64,000 nt of DNA, from the NCBI RefSeq assembly GCF_000430845.1, contig NZ_AUMU01000010.1:1-64000 (forward strand). Direction: 5' to 3'. The position numbers were made by a program, and so were the translations under genes. Position 1 is the first letter of the stretch; each line of letters begins with the position of its first letter. The notes beneath the pieces were generated by a model that was not told where the DNA came from, did not search any database, and saw only the letters and a list, made by a program, of their open reading frames with translations. The DNA is from Chryseobacterium gregarium DSM 19109 (GTDB taxonomy: Bacteria > Bacteroidota > Bacteroidia > Flavobacteriales > Weeksellaceae). This document shows, one piece after another, positions 62,167 to 64,000 of this stretch.

Positions 62167-62905
62167 ACATTTTCTGAATAGAATGATTCATTGTTTTATA
62201 AATATCCAGACTTTCATCCTTCAGCAGTTGCTCATGCAATTCCAGGATTCTTTTGTCGTTTCTTACGGCAGGACCGGTTTGTGCGGATTTCGGTTCAATC
62301 TCATGAATTTTCTGAACGGTTTCGTCGATCAGCGGTAAAAAATAATCAAACGGGATTTCCTGGGCATCTGAAATTTCTTTTGCTCTTGAAAAAAGATGGT
62401 TGACAAAATTGCAGGCAAACACTGCGGTAAGATGAATGTATTTCCTTTTTTCATAAGTGCTTTCCATTACATTTCTGGAAATGGCGGAAGCAATATCAGA
62501 TAATGTTTTCATATCCTCTCTGTTTTCAGCCTCAATAAAGAACGGAATTTGGTGATAATCCAGGGTCTTTAATTTTGAAAAGGTCTGTAAAGGATAAAGG
62601 CTTGATTTCCTGTATTTCCCCGCTAAAATATCGATCGGAAGTGACCCTGACGTATGGGCTACGAGACAGTTTTTTTCAGTAATGAGCCGGGAAACCTCTC
62701 CTACAGACTCATCACTCACACAAATGATATAAATATCCGATTCATTTAGTTTTTTAGTTGAAAATGGAATGTGTAATTCCTCAGAAATGCTTTTTAATTG
62801 CTCTTCATTCCTGCCAAAAATCTGAGCCACAGGGATAGCATTGAGAACAAAAGCTTTAGCGAAATGATACGCTACGTTTCCGGAACCGATGATTACAGTT
62901 TGCAT
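62156..62905 (-). CDS. Rossmann-fold DUF2520 protein
   Basis: 249 residues. IIGSGNVAYHFAKAF at residues 5-19 is a dinucleotide-binding loop, followed by the Rossmann half and a helical C-terminal DUF2520 domain (about 130-249, TAVFACNFVNHLFSRAKEI). Proteins of this type resemble 6-phosphogluconate-dehydrogenase-like or F420-dependent NADP oxidoreductases, but the substrate is unknown. It heads the DUF2520-KdsC-like-maf unit. Confidence 0.85.
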   Translation of the reverse strand: MQTVIIGSGNVAYHFAKAFVLNAIPVAQIFGRNEEQLKSISEELHIPFSTKKLNESDIYIICVSDESVGEVSRLITEKNCLVAHTSGSLPIDILAGKYRKSSLYPLQTFSKLKTLDYHQIPFFIEAENREDMKTLSDIASAISRNVMESTYEKRKYIHLTAVFACNFVNHLFSRAKEISDAQEIPFDYFLPLIDETVQKIHEIEPKSAQTGPAVRNDKRILELHEQLLKDESLDIYKTMNHSIQKMYEL

Positions 62906-62909
62906 TAAG

Positions 62910-62917
62910 CAAAGATA
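62910..62917 (-). promoter_or_regulatory. Promoter -7 element immediately upstream of the DUF2520 gene
   Basis: Minus-strand TATCTTTG, the best form of the consensus, ends four bases before the ATG. The transcript should start at or within the start codon, implying a leaderless message. Confidence 0.55.
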
Positions 62918-63186
62918 GGGTTTTCATGCCAGTTTTAAAAGGAAGTTAAATAAGCCGGTATGAAAATTATTTATGTTTGCTAATAGGCATCAGGCCACAG
63001 ATAATTTACAGGTTTGATGTATGGAATAGTATTTTGAACGGTATATACAATATTTAATACCCACTGTAATTGATCAACCTTTCACGGATAAACTGGACAG
63101 GAGAATTTATTTTTAATCATTTGGGCATAGTCATAGGACGAAGAACAGGATATTTCTTATATTTAACTCAGATATTGGACTAAAAG

Positions 63187-63219
63187 TTGAATGTATAATT
63201 TAACTTTCAATTATTTTTG
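63187..63219 (+). promoter_or_regulatory. Promoter of the sigma-factor operon
   Basis: TTG (63187-63189) as a partial -33 box and TATTTTTG (63212-63219) as -7, separated by 22 bases. The ATG of the sigma gene is 25 bases farther. Confidence 0.6.
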
Positions 63220-63244
63220 TAATCCAAAACAATGAAAGCATCTT

Positions 63245-63796
63245 ATGAAGATTAAGGACGCGGAAATTATTTCGTTGATGCAAAACCCACGGACTCAGGA
63301 AAAAGGAGTCCGCGCCCTGATGGATGCTTATCAAAGCAGATTGTATTGGCACATAAGACGAATTATTGTGGATGGAGATCTTGCTCAGGATACTTTGCAG
63401 GAAACCTTCATTAAAGCTTATCAGAATTTTCATCAGTTTAAAAATGATAGCCAGCTTTATACTTGGCTGTACAGAATTGCAACCAATGAGGCATTACAGC
63501 AGATCAACAAGCTGAAAAGAATGCAGAAAACGGATGAAGATCCGGAATATTACATGCAGAACCTGATCGCCGATAATACGGAAGGGGATGCTGAAGAAAT
63601 ACAGATCCTGTTACAGAATGCCATACAAAGCCTGCCGGAAAAGCAGAAACTGGTATTTATGATGCGGTATTATGATGATCTGCCTTATGAAGAAATATCT
63701 AAAATTGTAGATATGTCAGTAGGCACGCTGAAAACGAATTATCATTATGCCAAACAAAAAATAGAAGAACATGTTAAAGAAAATTTCGAAAGATAA
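63245..63796 (+). CDS. ECF-type RNA polymerase sigma factor
   Basis: 183 residues. Region 2 (about 20-80): ALMDAYQSRLYWHIRRI and DTLQETFIKAYQNFHQF, with YTWLYRIATNEALQQI; region 4 (about 120-175): LPEKQKLVFMMRYYDDLPYEEISKIVDMSVGTLKTNYHYAKQKI, a complete helix-turn-helix. No extra domains, so group IV (ECF). It starts at 63245 after the -7 element. The next gene, 17 bases downstream, begins like a membrane anti-sigma protein, so the pair is probably a regulator with its inhibitor. Confidence 0.92.
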   Translation: MKIKDAEIISLMQNPRTQEKGVRALMDAYQSRLYWHIRRIIVDGDLAQDTLQETFIKAYQNFHQFKNDSQLYTWLYRIATNEALQQINKLKRMQKTDEDPEYYMQNLIADNTEGDAEEIQILLQNAIQSLPEKQKLVFMMRYYDDLPYEEISKIVDMSVGTLKTNYHYAKQKIEEHVKENFER

Positions 63797-63813
63797 TTTT
63801 TGAAAATAAGAAA

Positions 63814-64000
63814 ATGAAAGATTTTGATATAGAAAACCTGGAGCGTAAAAACATTTACCGGACACCTGATTATTTGTTTGAAAATATTCAGGAGAAAGTG
63901 ATGAGTGATCTGAAGGCCCGTAAAAAAGCCCCTGTATTCAGACTGAACTGGGTGTATGCAGCGGCGGCGTCACTGGCATTGATTTTTGGAGCGACTTTTG
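63814..64000 (+). CDS. Membrane protein after the sigma gene, truncated by window end (anti-sigma candidate)
   Basis: Only 62 codons are present. It starts MKDFDIENLERKNIYRTP, has a polar N-terminal part of about 45 residues, then a hydrophobic segment from residue 50 (AAAASLALIFGATF) that reads as a single membrane helix. The organisation of a short cytosolic N-terminal part followed by a helix, right behind an ECF sigma gene, fits an anti-sigma factor with a periplasmic remainder. No zinc-binding HxxxCxxC motif is visible in this part, so it is not the ZAS type. Confidence 0.65.
   Translation, partial: MKDFDIENLERKNIYRTPDYLFENIQEKVMSDLKARKKAPVFRLNWVYAAAASLALIFGATF

Larger units (their letters stand above)
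62906..63244. other. Divergent intergenic region (DUF2520 / sigma factor)
   Basis: 339 bases without a gene. It carries a minus-strand -7 element for the DUF2520 gene at 62910-62917 and a plus-strand promoter for the sigma factor at 63187-63219. No RNA gene or repeat seen in the middle. Confidence 0.6.

Overview
The window comes from a low-GC Bacteroidota genome, most likely a flavobacterium of the Chryseobacterium/Weeksellaceae type. The support is gene content (SprE/PorW of the type IX secretion and gliding machinery, TonB-dependent receptors with a carboxypeptidase-like N-terminal domain, a DUF4249 lipoprotein, a MurF-alanine racemase fusion, a GidA/MnmG locus) and many TAnnTTTG promoter -7 elements upstream of start codons, the signature of the Bacteroidota primary sigma factor. 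The assignment is by recognition; no database search was run.

Layout. 1-5.7 kb: tRNA-Val, then a tight four-gene unit (unknown protein, PAAR-like DUF4280 protein, 1007-residue unknown protein, lipoprotein) that looks like a contractile-secretion spike/effector/immunity cassette. 5.7-8.6 kb: two glycosyltransferases, SufE and a small SWEET/YgjV-like membrane protein on the minus strand. 8.7-15.7 kb: clpC, mnmA and several uncharacterised envelope or cytosolic proteins. 15.7-19.6 kb: a LytS/LytTR two-component locus with three free-standing 2TM proteins, a 2TM domain fused to the kinase, and an ICMT-like methyltransferase. 19.7-31.8 kb: envelope genes (two TonB receptors, AraC regulator, a frameshifted serine hydrolase, SodC, the Prc protease, DUF4249 lipoprotein). 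32-41 kb: surE, an acetyltransferase, a minus-strand operon joining a degenerate Lgt-like protein to a cysteine-rich radical SAM enzyme, guaC, fabG, rsmI, a repeat protein and tdk.

41.5-54.6 kb is core: murF-alr, a patatin/beta-barrel protein, ybeY, mnmG bracketed by two perfect 16-bp parS palindromes, a methyltransferase, pgk, a DnaA-box-bearing AT-rich gap that is a candidate replication origin, rpiB and rnr. 54.6-64 kb: a LysE-type exporter, LD-carboxypeptidase, YraN, SDR, tsaB, sprE, maf-HAD-DUF2520, and an ECF sigma factor followed by a membrane protein cut by the window end.

Most interesting: the Lgt-paralogue/radical SAM operon (possible lipid-modifying pair), the 2TM two-component locus, the PAAR-linked cassette, and the parS/DnaA-box region suggesting proximity to oriC. 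No CRISPR array, insertion sequence or prophage was seen.
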